From assembly GCF_900105185.1 (NCBI RefSeq), contig NZ_FNTJ01000002.1, positions 1,054,001-1,118,000 on the forward strand: a stretch of DNA of 64,000 nt, read 5' to 3'. Shown here piece after piece: positions 10,040 to 21,969 of this stretch. Numbering within the stretch: position 1 is the first letter of the stretch; the number at the start of each line of letters is the position of its first letter. The position numbers and the translations under genes are program-made. The notes under the pieces are model-generated. The model ran no database searches and was not told the DNA's origin. It worked only from the letters and a program-made list of their open reading frames with translations. Origin of the DNA: Pseudomonas saponiphila (GTDB lineage Bacteria; Pseudomonadota; Gammaproteobacteria; Pseudomonadales; Pseudomonadaceae).

Positions 10040-11401
10040 TCAGTGTTGCTCGGCCAGCTTGTGCTCGAGGTAGTGAATGTTCACCCCCCCTTTGCAGAAG
10101 CCTTCGTCACGGGTCAGGTCGCGGTGCAGCGGGATGTTGGTCTTGATCCCGTCGACGACGATTTCGTCCAGCGCATTGCGCATGCGCGCCATGGCTTCGT
10201 CACGGCTGCTGCCGTAAGTGATCAGCTTGCCGATCAACGAATCGTAGTTCGGTGGAACCGCGTAGCCGCTGTACAGGTGCGAGTCGACGCGCACGCCGTT
10301 GCCGCCCGGGGCATGGAAATGCTTGACCGTGCCTGGGCTTGGCATGAAGGTTTTCGGGTCTTCGGCGTTGATCCGGCATTCCAGCGCGTGACCGCGGATG
10401 ACCACGTCATCCTGGGTGAACGACAGCTTGTTGCCGGCGGCGATGCTGAGCATCTCCTTGACGATGTCGATGCCGGTGACCATTTCCGATACCGGGTGCT
10501 CCACCTGCACACGAGTGTTCATCTCGATGAAGTAGAAGCGGCCGTTCTCGTACAGGAACTCGAACGTACCGGCACCGCGATAGCCGATGTCGATACAGGC
10601 CTTGACGCAACGGGCAAAGACTTCCTGGCGCGCAGTCTCGTCGATGTCCGGTGCCGGAGCTTCTTCGAGGACCTTCTGGTGACGGCGCTGCAGCGAGCAG
10701 TCGCGATCGCCCAGGTGGACGGCATTGCCCTGGCCGTCGGACAGCACCTGAACTTCCACGTGACGTGGGTTGGTCAGGAACTTTTCCAGGTAGACCATCG
10801 GGTTGCCAAACGCCGCGCCGGCTTCGGAGCGGGTCAGCTTCGCCGAGGCGATCAGGTCTTCTTCCTTGTGCACCACGCGCATGCCGCGACCACCGCCGCC
10901 GCCAGCGGCCTTGATGATCACTGGATAGCCGACTTCACGGCCAATGCGCAGTGCGGTTTCCTCGTCTTCCGGCAGCGGGCCGTCGGAACCTGGAACCGTA
11001 GGAACGCCGGCCGCGATCATCGCGTGCTTGGCGGAAACCTTGTCGCCCATCAGGCGGATGGTTTCAGCTTTCGGGCCGATGAAGGCGAAGCCGGAGTTTT
11101 CCACCTGTTCGGCGAAGTCGGCGTTTTCCGCCAGGAAGCCGTAGCCAGGGTGGATCGCCGTAGCGCCAGTGACTTCAGCGGCCGCGATGATGGCCGGGAT
11201 GTGCAGGTAGGACTGCGCGGCTTGCGCAGGCCCGATGCAAACGGATTCGTCCGCCAGGCCCAGGTGCATCAGCTCCTTGTCGGCCTTGGAGTAGACGGCG
11301 ACGGTCTTGATCCCCATTTCCTTGCAGGCACGCAGGATCCGCAGGGCGATTTCGCCGCGGTTGGCGATCAGGACTTTTTCCAACTTCGCAGGCTTCAACA
11401 T
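10040..11401 (-). CDS. accC: Acetyl-CoA carboxylase, biotin carboxylase subunit
   Basis: AccC carboxylates the biotin on AccB with ATP and bicarbonate, the first half-reaction of malonyl-CoA formation. The biotin-carboxylase N-terminal fold ([14 protein letters not shown]), the glycine-rich ATP-grasp loop ([12 protein letters not shown]) and the catalytic stretch [12 protein letters not shown] are intact. The start is the ATG giving [10 protein letters not shown] (453 aa), common in this genus; an in-frame ATG seven codons upstream lies inside the accB end. It is the last gene of aroQ-accB-accC. Confidence 0.97.
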   Translation of the reverse strand: MLKPAKLEKVLIANRGEIALRILRACKEMGIKTVAVYSKADKELMHLGLADESVCIGPAQAAQSYLHIPAIIAAAEVTGATAIHPGYGFLAENADFAEQVENSGFAFIGPKAETIRLMGDKVSAKHAMIAAGVPTVPGSDGPLPEDEETALRIGREVGYPVIIKAAGGGGGRGMRVVHKEEDLIASAKLTRSEAGAAFGNPMVYLEKFLTNPRHVEVQVLSDGQGNAVHLGDRDCSLQRRHQKVLEEAPAPDIDETARQEVFARCVKACIDIGYRGAGTFEFLYENGRFYFIEMNTRVQVEHPVSEMVTGIDIVKEMLSIAAGNKLSFTQDDVVIRGHALECRINAEDPKTFMPSPGTVKHFHAPGGNGVRVDSHLYSGYAVPPNYDSLIGKLITYGSSRDEAMARMRNALDEIVVDGIKTNIPLHRDLTRDEGFCKGGVNIHYLEHKLAEQH

Positions 11402-11418
11402 CAAAGACTCTCCGCGGT

Positions 11419-11880
11419 TCAAACGATGGTGAACAGCGGTTGGTCGTACTCAACCGGCTGGCCGTCTTCGACAAGAATGGATTCGATCACACCGCTGGTT
11501 TCAGCTTCGATGTGGTTCATCATCTTCATCGCTTCGACGATGCACAGGGTGTCGCCTTTCTTCACGCTCTGGCCGACTTCAACGAAGGCTGGCGAGGTAG
11601 GCGAAGACTTGCGGTAGAACGTACCGACCATTGGCGAACGGGCCACGGTGCCGTTCAGTGCAGGTGCAGCCGGGGCGGCAGGAGCAGCAGCGGCCGGGGC
11701 GGCGGCAGCGGCAGGCGCAGCAGCGGGAGCGGCCACTGGGGCTGGAGCGTAGTACTGCTGGGCTGGAGTCTTGCTGTGACGGCTGATGCGTACGGACTCT
11801 TCGCCTTCCTTGATTTCCAACTCGTCGATGCCGGACTCTTCCAGCAGCTCGATCAGTTTCTTAACTTTACGGATATCCAT
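11419..11880 (-). CDS. accB: Acetyl-CoA carboxylase biotin carrier protein
   Basis: AccB carries biotin between the carboxylase (AccC) and the carboxyltransferase. The biotinylation motif EAMKMMN places the modified lysine at 119, in a C-terminal biotinyl domain (about 78-153). An Ala/Pro-rich flexible linker (about 45-76) joins it to the N-terminal dimerisation helix. The length of 153 is normal. It sits between aroQ and accC in one operon, as in other pseudomonads. Confidence 0.97.
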   Translation of the reverse strand: MDIRKVKKLIELLEESGIDELEIKEGEESVRISRHSKTPAQQYYAPAPVAAPAAAPAAAAAPAAAAPAAPAAPALNGTVARSPMVGTFYRKSSPTSPAFVEVGQSVKKGDTLCIVEAMKMMNHIEAETSGVIESILVEDGQPVEYDQPLFTIV

Positions 11881-11928
11881 GAATCATCAACTCCCAAGGG
11901 TCGGTCAGGGGCGTTTATTGCCTGTCGT

Positions 11929-12381
11929 TCAAGCACTTGCCTGTCGTTCAAGCTGTTCTAGGGCGGCCTCCAGGGCCAGTCGGTAACCGCTGGCGCCAAG
12001 GCCGCAGATCACTCCCACCGCAACATCGGAGAAGTAGGAGTGATGGCGGAAAGCTTCGCGTTTGTGCACGTTGGATAGATGCACTTCGATGAATGGGATG
12101 CTCACCGCCAGCAGCGCGTCACGTAATGCGACGCTTGTATGCGTAAAAGCTGCTGGATTGATCAAAATGAAGTCCACGCCTTCATCGCGGGCGGCATGGA
12201 TGCGCTCGATCAATTCGTACTCGGCATTGCTCTGCAGGTACTGCAGATGGTGCCCGGCATCACGGGCCCGCTGCTCCAGATCCTGATTGATCTGGGCCAG
12301 GGTGGTTGCACCGTAGACCCCCGGTTCACGGGTGCCGAGCAGGTTCAGGTTGGGGCCGTGAAGCACCAGTAGGGTGGCCAT
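11929..12381 (-). CDS. aroQ: Type II 3-dehydroquinate dehydratase
   Basis: AroQ converts 3-dehydroquinate to 3-dehydroshikimate in the shikimate pathway. The flavodoxin-like type II enzyme is recognised by [13 protein letters not shown], the catalytic tyrosine (Tyr23, GVYG), NPAAFTHTS and [12 protein letters not shown] take the ATG giving [10 protein letters not shown] (150 aa); the open frame continues 55 codons upstream but those residues are non-conserved and promoter-like. It is the first gene of aroQ-accB-accC. Confidence 0.97.
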   Translation of the reverse strand: MATLLVLHGPNLNLLGTREPGVYGATTLAQINQDLEQRARDAGHHLQYLQSNAEYELIERIHAARDEGVDFILINPAAFTHTSVALRDALLAVSIPFIEVHLSNVHKREAFRHHSYFSDVAVGVICGLGASGYRLALEAALEQLERQASA

Positions 12382-12693
12382 CGGTCGTTCCTTGTTGTCG
12401 GGGGCTGTTGTCAGAACCCGGCGACTATGCCGGAAAGACTTTATGACTGTCCAGTTCTCGGCAATAGCCAGCACGATGAGCGATGTTTGCGCAAAATATG
12501 TGACTGACTGATGAAATCCGGTCACTTGCCTGCAAGAAGGGAGCACTACAGTGCCTGGCGTCGATTTCGCCGATGTTGGGCTGAGAAGGGGGGGCGGCCG
12601 TTGTGATCTTGCGCCATGAGCCGCAATGTCCCCCAGCGCAGAAGGCCGGCGGGACCTGGTCCGGTTGGCAGCGACGCGGGGCGCGAAACCGGC
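12382..12693. other. Gene-free stretch upstream of aroQ
   Basis: These 312 bp separate aroQ from the 3' end of the chemoreceptor gene. The aroQ-accBC promoter must lie here, most plausibly in the AT-richer part at 12430-12520, but I could not single out a convincing -35/-10 pair. From memory P. aeruginosa has dipZ (dsbD) at this point; no such gene is present here. Confidence 0.6.
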
Positions 12694-14655
12694 TCAGACG
12701 CGGAAGGCTTGCACCGCAGTGTGCAGTTGACCACCCAGGTCCAGCAGGTTCTCGCCCTGGGCCCGGCCTTCGCCGATACGCAGCAGGTTGTCGCCGCCCA
12801 GTTGATGGATGCGTTCGCTGTGGTCGCGGATCTCGCTGACCGCGCCGCTTTGCTGGGCGGTGACATCGGCGATGCGCACTGCCGTGTCGGCGATGGTCTG
12901 GATCGCTCCGACGATTTCATCCAGCGCGCCGTCGGCGGCCTGGGCCTGGCTGGCGGTGGCTTCGGCGTGTTCCACCTGGGCACGCATGCCTTGCACCGAT
13001 TGCTGCGCGGCGCTTTGCAGGCCGGCGATCAGGGTCTGGATCTCTGCCGTGGCACCGGCGGTGCGCTGGGCCAGGGAGCGCACCTCTTCGGCGACCACGG
13101 CGAAGCCGCGGCCCATCTCTCCGGCGCGGGCAGCTTCGATGGCGGCGTTGAGGGCCAGCAGGTTGGTCTGTTCGGCGATGGAGCGGATCACCGTCAGTAC
13201 GCCGCCGATGGTGGCCGATTCCTGGGCCAGATGCTCGATCATCTGCGCGTTGCCCTGGACTTCCCCTACAAGGGCATGCAGGCCGGTGAGGCTCAGGCCG
13301 ATGACTTTCTGTCCCTGTTGCACCGCGAGGCCGGCGCTGCGGCTGGCATCGGCGGCCTGGCTGGCGTCGCCGGCGACCTGCTGGATGGTGGCTTCCAGCT
13401 CCCCCAGGGCATCGCGGATCTGCGCGGTGTCGCCGGCCTGGCGCTCGGCCCCGCTGTGCAGGCCGCTGCTGAGGTCGGCCAGGGCGCGGCTGCTGCCGGC
13501 CACTTGCTCGGCGTTCTGGCGGATGGTGCCCACCAGGTCGACCAGGTAGGCGCGTAGACGGTTCAGGGACTCTTCGATGGCGTGCAGTTCGCGGTTGGTC
13601 TTGCCCAGTTGGATCGGTCGGCTGAAGTCGCCTTCGGCCCAGGTCGACAGTGCCGGGGCCAGGTTGGTCAGGACCCTGGCGAGCTTGCGCTGCAAGGTGT
13701 CGATGACCAGGGCGATCAGCAGGATCAGGGCGATCATCAGCCCCTGCATCAAGCGCACTTCGCCCTGGATCTGCCCGTGCTGGGCCCGTACCGCTGGCTC
13801 CAGCTCGGCAATGGCCTGGCGCACGGCGGTGATTTTCAGCAGGGTGGCGGCGGCGAGCTCGGCGCGTTTCTGGATCTGTTCGCGGGTGCGCTCAAGTTCT
13901 GCCGGGTAGCGGTTGAGCAGGCTGTTGAGCTCGCGTTTGAGGCTGATGCCGGCGTCTTCGGCGGCGGCTTTCTGGGTGTTTTCCAGGCCCATCATGGCGG
14001 CGAAATCATCGGTGCCGGAGTCACTACTGGCAGCCACGCCCAATAAAGGCAGGGCTTCAAGCCGGTCGGCCTGGGCACGGATGCTGTTGAGTTCGCGTTC
14101 GACATCGGCGGCCAGTTCGCTGCGGCCGCTGCTCACCAGCTTGTCGCGGGCCAGGGAGAGTTTGCCCAGATGCTGTGAGGCGCTGAGCAATAACGGCAGG
14201 TAATGGGCCGCGTCCGGGCTCTTGGCTCCGCTGGCGTACTGGCTGAGCTGCTCCAGGTTGGCCCCCAGTTCGCGCTCGGCCTGCAACAGCAGCGCCTGAG
14301 GATCGCCTGCCAGTTTGCCGGCCGCCAGCAGGTCGCTCTTGCTGAAGGTGTCGAGGCTGGCCAGGCTCGGGCGCAGGCTCTGCGCCAGCGGCGCTGGCAG
14401 TTCGCCAAGCTCGCCCTGCAGGGATTCCAGGGCCTGGGTCGCGCCGCTCAGGCGCAGGGCATCGCCGCTGGCCAGGTAGTCTTCGATATTGCGTGCCACT
14501 TGATTCTGAAACTGCTGGGACAGCCCCAGGTAACGCTCCATCAATAGATAGGGGCGTTCCAGGGCCCGTTGCGACCACCACAGCGTTGCCCCCAGGGCAA
14601 GGCAAACGGCAACGAGCAACAGGGTATTGAGATTGGTCAGCAGCTTCAGGCGCAT
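12694..14655 (-). CDS. ctpL: Methyl-accepting chemotaxis protein, CtpL type
   Basis: A chemoreceptor with an N-terminal membrane segment (about 7-27), a long all-helical periplasmic sensor (about 35-300), a second span (about 305-325), HAMP, and a methyl-accepting cytoplasmic coiled coil. The conserved hairpin tip ([16 protein letters not shown]) is intact. Length (653 aa), helical bimodular-type sensor and position beside aroQ and the GcbA gene match P. aeruginosa CtpL, reported for chemotaxis to phosphate and chloroaniline. The ligand is therefore an inference by synteny; the class of protein is certain. Confidence 0.85.
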   Translation of the reverse strand: MRLKLLTNLNTLLLVAVCLALGATLWWSQRALERPYLLMERYLGLSQQFQNQVARNIEDYLASGDALRLSGATQALESLQGELGELPAPLAQSLRPSLASLDTFSKSDLLAAGKLAGDPQALLLQAERELGANLEQLSQYASGAKSPDAAHYLPLLLSASQHLGKLSLARDKLVSSGRSELAADVERELNSIRAQADRLEALPLLGVAASSDSGTDDFAAMMGLENTQKAAAEDAGISLKRELNSLLNRYPAELERTREQIQKRAELAAATLLKITAVRQAIAELEPAVRAQHGQIQGEVRLMQGLMIALILLIALVIDTLQRKLARVLTNLAPALSTWAEGDFSRPIQLGKTNRELHAIEESLNRLRAYLVDLVGTIRQNAEQVAGSSRALADLSSGLHSGAERQAGDTAQIRDALGELEATIQQVAGDASQAADASRSAGLAVQQGQKVIGLSLTGLHALVGEVQGNAQMIEHLAQESATIGGVLTVIRSIAEQTNLLALNAAIEAARAGEMGRGFAVVAEEVRSLAQRTAGATAEIQTLIAGLQSAAQQSVQGMRAQVEHAEATASQAQAADGALDEIVGAIQTIADTAVRIADVTAQQSGAVSEIRDHSERIHQLGGDNLLRIGEGRAQGENLLDLGGQLHTAVQAFRV

Positions 14656-14708
14656 CGGGGCTCTACCAACGGCGAAAATGGTAAGCGCCTGAATTTATTG
14701 CGTTTGTA

Positions 14709-16379
14709 TTACAAGGTTATGACCGAATCAGTGGATTCGGATGAAAAGGTGGCACTTTGACTTGATTGCCGCGCGGCCTGTACCCGGTTGCGGCCACCGT
14801 GCTTGGCGCGGTACAGGGCTTCGTCGGCCTGGCTGGCCATCATCAGGCTGTCGGAGTCTTCCTGCATCTCCACCACCCCCGCGCTGAAGGTGCACCACAG
14901 GTCCTGGGGTTGGGCCGGGTAGTGGATCTCGGCAAAGCGCTGGCGGATTTCATCGAGCACCTTGCAGGCGGCTTCCTGATCGGTATCGGGCATGACGATG
15001 GCGAATTCCTCGCCGCCGTAGCGGCCGATGAAATCGGTCTTGCGCAGGCGCTGCTTGAGGAACAGCGCCAGGCTCTTGATCACCCGGTCGCCCATGGGAT
15101 GGCCGTGGCTGTCGTTGACCCGCTTGAAGTGGTCGATATCGAGCATGGCGAAGCTCAGCGGCTTGTTCTCGCGGCGGGCGCGGAAGCTGCAGTCTTCCAG
15201 CAGTTGCAGGATATGGGTGTGGTTGTACAGGCCGGTGAGGCTGTCGCGGACCATCCGCGCCTTGAGGTTGCGCGCCCGGGCCGCGCGGTTGCGCACGGTG
15301 GTGATCAGGTGCCGCGGCTTGATCGGCTTGGTCAGGAAGTCGTCGCCGCCTTCGCTCATGGCGTCCAGTTGCTTGTCCAGGTCGTCTTCGGCGGACAGGT
15401 AGATGATCGGCACGCTGACGTAGCGGTCGTTGTGGCGGATCACCTTGGCCAGTTCGGTGCCGGTGCAGGCCGGCATGTACATGTCGAGGATGATCAGGTC
15501 CGGCTGGAAGTCCGCCAGCTCGGCCATGGCCTGGATCGGCTCGATCAGGGTGCGGGTGACGATCCCGGCGCTGTTGAGCAGGCGTTCGGTGTGCAGCGCC
15601 TGGGCCCGGGAGTCATCGATGATCAGCACTTTATAGGGTTCGTACTGGGCCACGCAGGTCAGTACTTCGATCTTCTCCAGCAGGCTGGAGGCTTCCAGGG
15701 TGCCGGTGAGGAACTCCTGGCCACCGGCGCGCACGGCGGCCAGGCGGGTCGGGGTATCGGTTTCATGCAGGCTGAAGAACAGCAGCGGCAGTTTCTGCTC
15801 CAGGCCGACCTGGGCCTCGGCCGCCAGGGTCAGGCCCATGCCGGGGCCGCAAAAGTCGACATCGATGACGATCGCGGCCGGCAGGCGTTCGACCATGGAT
15901 GAGCGAAAGGCCGCAATGCTGTCCAGGGACTGGGCGCTGAGGCCGAAGAATTCCAGCTGCTTGGCCAGGCGTTCGGCGCGGTCGTGGTCCTGCAGCATGA
16001 CGTAGATCGGCTTGCGCAAAGGCGGCAGGAAGGTCTGTTCCAGCTGGTCGCCGTGTCGCAGGCCGGTGCGCGACAGGCGCTGCATCAGGCGGTTGAGATC
16101 GGTGATCAGGGTGCTGCTCAGGCGGCCGCGATTGGCATCCACCGCCTCAAGAGACTGGCTGATGCTGCGGGCCAGTTGAGTGTGTTCGGGCTGCTCGAAA
16201 CGTTCGGCGAAGCGCAGCAGGCGCAGGTTGGCCTCGCACAGTTCGGACATGTCGCTGGTGGACCATTCACTGCGTTGCAGACGCTGCCATATCTCAAGAA
16301 TCTGACGTGCCTGATGAATTACCCGCTGGGCAAAGTGGTGCTTGAGGCGCTCACGGCTGGGGTCTTCTGGCTCGGTCAT
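14709..16379 (-). CDS. gcbA: Diguanylate cyclase response regulator, GcbA type
   Basis: It makes cyclic di-GMP. After a helical N-terminus come a degenerate receiver-like domain (about 125-240), a canonical receiver with Asp299 and Lys361, and a C-terminal GGDEF domain with the active motif GGEEF at 455-459. The inhibitory I-site RKTD sits exactly five residues before it, so product feedback is likely. The architecture and the neighbouring ctpL, DUF2333 and nudix genes match GcbA, which in P. fluorescens and P. aeruginosa promotes early attachment and biofilm formation. No cognate kinase is adjacent. Confidence 0.88.
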   Translation of the reverse strand: MTEPEDPSRERLKHHFAQRVIHQARQILEIWQRLQRSEWSTSDMSELCEANLRLLRFAERFEQPEHTQLARSISQSLEAVDANRGRLSSTLITDLNRLMQRLSRTGLRHGDQLEQTFLPPLRKPIYVMLQDHDRAERLAKQLEFFGLSAQSLDSIAAFRSSMVERLPAAIVIDVDFCGPGMGLTLAAEAQVGLEQKLPLLFFSLHETDTPTRLAAVRAGGQEFLTGTLEASSLLEKIEVLTCVAQYEPYKVLIIDDSRAQALHTERLLNSAGIVTRTLIEPIQAMAELADFQPDLIILDMYMPACTGTELAKVIRHNDRYVSVPIIYLSAEDDLDKQLDAMSEGGDDFLTKPIKPRHLITTVRNRAARARNLKARMVRDSLTGLYNHTHILQLLEDCSFRARRENKPLSFAMLDIDHFKRVNDSHGHPMGDRVIKSLALFLKQRLRKTDFIGRYGGEEFAIVMPDTDQEAACKVLDEIRQRFAEIHYPAQPQDLWCTFSAGVVEMQEDSDSLMMASQADEALYRAKHGGRNRVQAARQSSQSATFSSESTDSVITL

Positions 16380-16667
16380 ATCCTGACTACTAGTTAGGGT
16401 GCATGCTGAGATCGACTGGTGGCTCTATGCTAGCACCACTTTTGCGTCCCATGAGTGTCGTGCGTCAATAATGTGCGAGGCGCGGCCATTCAGTTCCTGA
16501 CCGTCTGGTCGCATAGGCTCGGGACTGTGCTTCATTTATAGTGATCGCCTGATTCGCAATCATTGCGCGGCGCGCATTTGCCGGAAGATTTATCCCGTCA
16601 AGGCAAGGCACGATGGAGTAGGGTTGTGGTCGAACCGATGAACCCAAGTGATTGAAAGGACATAGCC

Positions 16668-17735
16668 ATGCTGGATTGGAAGAATCGCGCAGGCAGCGCG
16701 CCGGAGCGTGCTGCCGAACCCAAGTCGGCGACACGCAGCTATTTTGGTGGCCTGCTGTTCAGTCGCGCCCTGGCCACCTTGCTGGGCCTGTATCTGTTGG
16801 TGACCGGTGGCCTGGGTTGGTACTGGAGCCAGGAGCCGGCGCTGTTTCCGGTCCAGCAGAATGCCCAGATTGCCGCCGAGAAGGCCGGCCGGCAGATGGT
16901 GGTGGGCTACACCACCGTGGAAACCCTCAAGACCGTGGCCGGCACCTTGCTCGACAAACCGGGTGGCTACATCTCCAACGACCGTTTTCCGCCGGGCTTG
17001 TGGATGGACAACATGCCGAGCTGGGAATACGGCGTGCTGGTCCAGGTTCGCGACCTGACCCGCGCCCTGCGCAAGGACTTCGCCCGCTCCCAGTCCCAGT
17101 CCGCCGAGGATGCCGACCTGGCCAAGGCCGAGCCGCGCTTCAACTTCGACAACAAGAGCTGGGTGCTGCCGTCCAGCGAGTCGGAATATCAGGATGGCAT
17201 CAACTCCCTGAGCCGCTATCAGGCGCGCCTGTCCGATCCGAACCAGAAGACCGCGCAGTTCTATGCCCGTGCCGACAACCTGAACAACTGGCTGGGTGAC
17301 GTGGGGACGCGCCTGGGTTCGCTGTCTCAGCGCCTGTCGGCCAGTGTTGGTCGCGTCAAGCTCAACACTGCCCTGAAAACCGAAGTGGTCGCTCCCGGCC
17401 AGGTTCCTCAGGTCGATGAAGAGCTTGAGGAAACCCCATGGATGCAGATCGACAACGTGTTCTACGAAGCCCGTGGCCAGGCCTGGGCCCTGTCCCATCT
17501 GCTGCGCGCCATCGAAGTGGACTTTGCCGACGTGCTGGCGAAGAAGAACGCTACCGTCAGCGTGCGCCAGATCATCCGTGAACTGGAGGCCTCCCAGGAG
17601 CCGGTCTGGAGCCCGATGATCCTCAATGGCAGCGGCTTCGGCGTGTTGGCCAACCACTCGCTGGTGATGGCCAACTATATTTCCCGGGCCAACGCGGCGG
17701 TCATCGACTTGCGCCAACTGCTCAATCAAGGCTGA
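16668..17735 (+). CDS. DUF2333 membrane-anchored protein
   Basis: A 355-residue protein with one membrane segment near the N-terminus (about 37-55), the rest periplasmic or surface-exposed and rich in helix. It matches the DUF2333 family, conserved at this place in Pseudomonas, without a known function. It is divergent from gcbA and leads a compact unit with the nudix gene, which starts 3 bp after its stop. A ribosome-binding AAAGGA lies about 7 bases before the ATG. Confidence 0.85.
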   Translation: MLDWKNRAGSAPERAAEPKSATRSYFGGLLFSRALATLLGLYLLVTGGLGWYWSQEPALFPVQQNAQIAAEKAGRQMVVGYTTVETLKTVAGTLLDKPGGYISNDRFPPGLWMDNMPSWEYGVLVQVRDLTRALRKDFARSQSQSAEDADLAKAEPRFNFDNKSWVLPSSESEYQDGINSLSRYQARLSDPNQKTAQFYARADNLNNWLGDVGTRLGSLSQRLSASVGRVKLNTALKTEVVAPGQVPQVDEELEETPWMQIDNVFYEARGQAWALSHLLRAIEVDFADVLAKKNATVSVRQIIRELEASQEPVWSPMILNGSGFGVLANHSLVMANYISRANAAVIDLRQLLNQG

Positions 17736-17738
17736 TCC

Positions 17739-18275
17739 ATGGTTGCGACCACCAATGAGGCGGCCCATCGCGCCGCCTCCGATGCTGAAGAGATTGCCTG
17801 GGTCGATGGCGAAGACCAGCTGCTGGGTGCCATGGTCCGTTCCGAGCTGCGCGAGCGCGGCCTGATTGGCCGTGGCACCTACATCATGCTGTTCAATTCC
17901 GCCGGTGAGCTGTGCGTGCATCGGCGCACCCTGAGCAAGGCCATCTACCCGGGCTACTGGGATGTCGCCGCCGGCGGCATGGTCCTGGCGACGGAAAGCT
18001 ATGCCGAGTCCGCCGCTCGGGAGCTGGAAGAGGAACTGGGGGTAAGCGGAGTCGAGTTGACCGCCCACGATCACTTTTTCTTCGAGGACACCGGCAATCG
18101 TCTCTGGTGTTCGGCGTTCTCTGCCGTGTGGGACGGTCCGCTGCGCCTGCAGCCGGAAGAAGTCCTCGAAGCGCACTTCATTCCCCTGGACCAGGTGCTG
18201 CGGGAAATCCATGAAAAGCCCTATTGCCCGGACTCCCTGGCCGCCTTGCAACGCTATCTGGCGCGCCGTCGTTAA
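17739..18275 (+). CDS. Nudix hydrolase, YfcD-like
   Basis: A Nudix-superfamily pyrophosphohydrolase. The Nudix box is seen as GGMVLATESYAESAARELEEELG (residues about 78-100), matching Gx5Ex7REUxEExG with ESAARELEEELG at its core. The N-terminal half resembles the IPP-isomerase-like Nudix subgroup (YfcD). The substrate cannot be told from sequence. It starts 3 bp after the DUF2333 gene and is surely co-transcribed. Confidence 0.88.
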   Translation: MVATTNEAAHRAASDAEEIAWVDGEDQLLGAMVRSELRERGLIGRGTYIMLFNSAGELCVHRRTLSKAIYPGYWDVAAGGMVLATESYAESAARELEEELGVSGVELTAHDHFFFEDTGNRLWCSAFSAVWDGPLRLQPEEVLEAHFIPLDQVLREIHEKPYCPDSLAALQRYLARRR

Positions 18276-18473
18276 AGTTGCATAAATTGACGCTGATTGG
18301 CTCTTAGCAACCGGGCTTTTTGCCGTTACACTGCGCGCCTTTTCAAGCTGAACCGGAGGCGCTTGTTGCAAGCGCGCCGACTCAGTAGCGCTGCCCCTGC
18401 CTGAGTGGGGCTTCGCGGTCGATGGCACCGCCATGTGCTTCGACCAGTCTTTGTCCTCCCAAGAGGATTGCCG

Positions 18474-18845
18474 GTGGCCAAAAAAGCCGCATCCTTCGCC
18501 GCCCTTGGTGGCCTGGTGTTTTCCACCGACGCAGGTCGACATTGCCCGGACTGTAGCCAGCCGGTGGCCGCCTGTATCTGCAAACAAACCGTTATTCCGG
18601 CCGGCGACGGCATTGCTCGCGTGCGTCGCGAAAGCAAGGGCCGTGGCGGCAAGACGGTGACCACCATCACCGGCGTGCCCCTGGCCGAAGACGCCCTCAA
18701 GGAACTGGCGACCACCTTGAAGAAGCGCTGTGGCACCGGTGGCGCGCTGAAAGACGGCGTCATTGAAATCCAGGGCGACCATGTCGAGCTACTCTTGGCC
18801 GAACTGGTCAAGCACGGTTTCAAGGCGAAGAAGTCCGGCGGCTAG
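18474..18845 (+). CDS. yciH: SUI1/YciH family translation factor-like protein
   Basis: A 123-residue protein of the eIF1/SUI1 fold. The N-terminal part carries a small cysteine cluster (CPDC, CIC) and the C-terminal half is the SUI1 domain (GRGGKTVTTITG; KRCGTGGALKDG). E. coli YciH has been reported to act on initiation fidelity or as an inhibitor under stress. The start is GTG at 18474, with AGAGG about six bases upstream and the family-typical VAKKAASFAALGG; the open frame upstream is not conserved. Confidence 0.9.
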   Translation: MAKKAASFAALGGLVFSTDAGRHCPDCSQPVAACICKQTVIPAGDGIARVRRESKGRGGKTVTTITGVPLAEDALKELATTLKKRCGTGGALKDGVIEIQGDHVELLLAELVKHGFKAKKSGG

Positions 18846-18849
18846 CAGC

Positions 18850-18929
18850 CTCTGTGAAAACCACCTCTGACTGGACCCGGTCTTGATTCGCTCAGGACGC
18901 TGGCGTCGTCTCCCATGGTTTTCACAGAG
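18850..18929. repeat. 80-bp element bounded by a perfect 14-bp inverted repeat
   Basis: CTCTGTGAAAACCA at 18850-18863 is exactly complementary to TGGTTTTCACAGAG at 18916-18929, with 52 bp between. It starts four bases after the yciH stop. It may be a long-loop terminator or a MITE-like mobile fragment; no transposase is near. Confidence 0.6.
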
Positions 18930-19016
18930 CCTGTTCATGAACGGTTTCTAAACTCGGCACGGCAGGCGCGGTCTATTGCGCTTGCAGGCTAATCGTCATT
19001 TTCATTCTTTAGACTG

Positions 19017-19040
19017 CGCCGACCCCGGATTGGGGCGGCG
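19017..19040 (+). promoter_or_regulatory. speA: Hairpin in the speA 5' leader
   Basis: CGCC..CCCC pairs with GGGG.GGCG around a small loop. The structure ends about 20 bp before the speA ribosome-binding site (AGGGGAC). It could be a leader element affecting translation; this is structural inference only. Confidence 0.4.
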
Positions 19041-19068
19041 CTCTATGACTTCTTTATAGGGGACTTCG

Positions 19069-20982
<1,914 letters not shown>

Positions 20983-21000
20983 GGCTCAGCGCCACCCCTG

Positions 21001-21030
21001 AAAACCCACCGCATGCGGTGGGTTTTTTTT
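21001..21030 (+). terminator. speA: Rho-independent terminator of speA
   Basis: A long perfect stem (AAACCCACCGC / GCGGTGGGTTT) with a minimal loop is followed by eight T residues, 18 bp past the speA stop. Confidence 0.95.
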
Positions 21031-21099
21031 GCCTGCGATTCAACCTTTGCAGCTAGCCTGAACACAGTTGTCCGTGGTGGCCGAGACAAAGGGGGAGCG

Positions 21100-21969
21100 A
21101 TGAGCGATACAACCCATGGCACGTGGCGCCTGTTGTGTGGCGCCCTGGTGCTGAGCCTGCTGGCGGCCTGTTCGCCGCTCAAGCTGCTCAACTCCCTGAC
21201 TCCCGGCAGCACCTTCATCAAGACCCGGGACATTGCCTACGGCAGCGATCCGCGGCAGAAGCTGGATGTCTATCAGCCTCGGCAGGCGGCTCCTGGGGCG
21301 CCGGTGGTGGTGTTCTTCCACGGTGGCAGCTGGAACAGCGGCTCACGTTCGGACTACGACTTTGTCGGCGAGGCCCTGGCCTCCCGGGGCATGGTGGCGG
21401 TGCTGGCGGACTACCGGCTGTATCCGCAGGTGCGTTACCCGGCCTTTCTCGAAGACGCGGCCCGCGCCGTGGCCTGGACTCATGAACATATCGGCGAGTT
21501 TGGCGCCGACCCGCGGCGGCTGTATCTGATGGGGCACAGTTCCGGTGCCTACAACGCGGCCATGCTCGCCCTGGACTCGCGCTTGCTGGGGCAAGTCGGG
21601 CTGACGCCACAGATCATCAAGGGCTGGATCGGCCTGGCCGGGCCCTATGACTTTCTACCCATTCGCAACCTGGAGGTGCGCCCGGTGTTTTTCTACCCCG
21701 ATTCGCCACCGGACTCGCAACCGATCAATCACGTCAGCCAGGGCGCGCCGCCGGCACTGTTGATTGCTTCCAACGAGGATTCCCTGGTCAACCCGCAGCG
21801 CAATACCGGAGGCCTGGCCAACAAACTGCGAGCGGCGGGGGTGCCGGTGCAGGAGTTCTATTTCTCCCGCACCAATCACGCCACCCTGGTGGCCGCCTTG
21901 TCCCGCCCTTTGCGCGGACTGGCCCCGGTGCTGGAGCGGGTCAGCGGTTTTGTCGAAGCCACTCAGTGA
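21100..21969 (+). CDS. Alpha/beta-hydrolase lipoprotein (esterase)
   Basis: A predicted lipoprotein esterase. The chosen ATG (GGGGGA upstream) gives a signal peptide with lipobox LAAC and lipid-carrying Cys24; the longer open frame upstream runs over the speA terminator. Downstream are the oxyanion-hole HGGS (74-77), the nucleophile elbow GHSSG with Ser147, and a late His (NHATL). It belongs to the BD-FAE/carboxylesterase-like hydrolases; the substrate is unknown. It converges with the MATE gene, with a seven-base overlap of the 3' ends. Confidence 0.85.
   Translation: MSDTTHGTWRLLCGALVLSLLAACSPLKLLNSLTPGSTFIKTRDIAYGSDPRQKLDVYQPRQAAPGAPVVVFFHGGSWNSGSRSDYDFVGEALASRGMVAVLADYRLYPQVRYPAFLEDAARAVAWTHEHIGEFGADPRRLYLMGHSSGAYNAAMLALDSRLLGQVGLTPQIIKGWIGLAGPYDFLPIRNLEVRPVFFYPDSPPDSQPINHVSQGAPPALLIASNEDSLVNPQRNTGGLANKLRAAGVPVQEFYFSRTNHATLVAALSRPLRGLAPVLERVSGFVEATQ

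Noticed and set aside
12546..12983. A separate small gene downstream of ctpL
   Set aside because: The Pro/Arg/Ser-rich frame overlaps the conserved chemoreceptor 3' end and has no domain.
16590..18782. Minus-strand 730-codon frame across DUF2333, nudix and yciH
   Set aside because: It spans three genes with conserved domains on the plus strand and has no recognisable domain itself.
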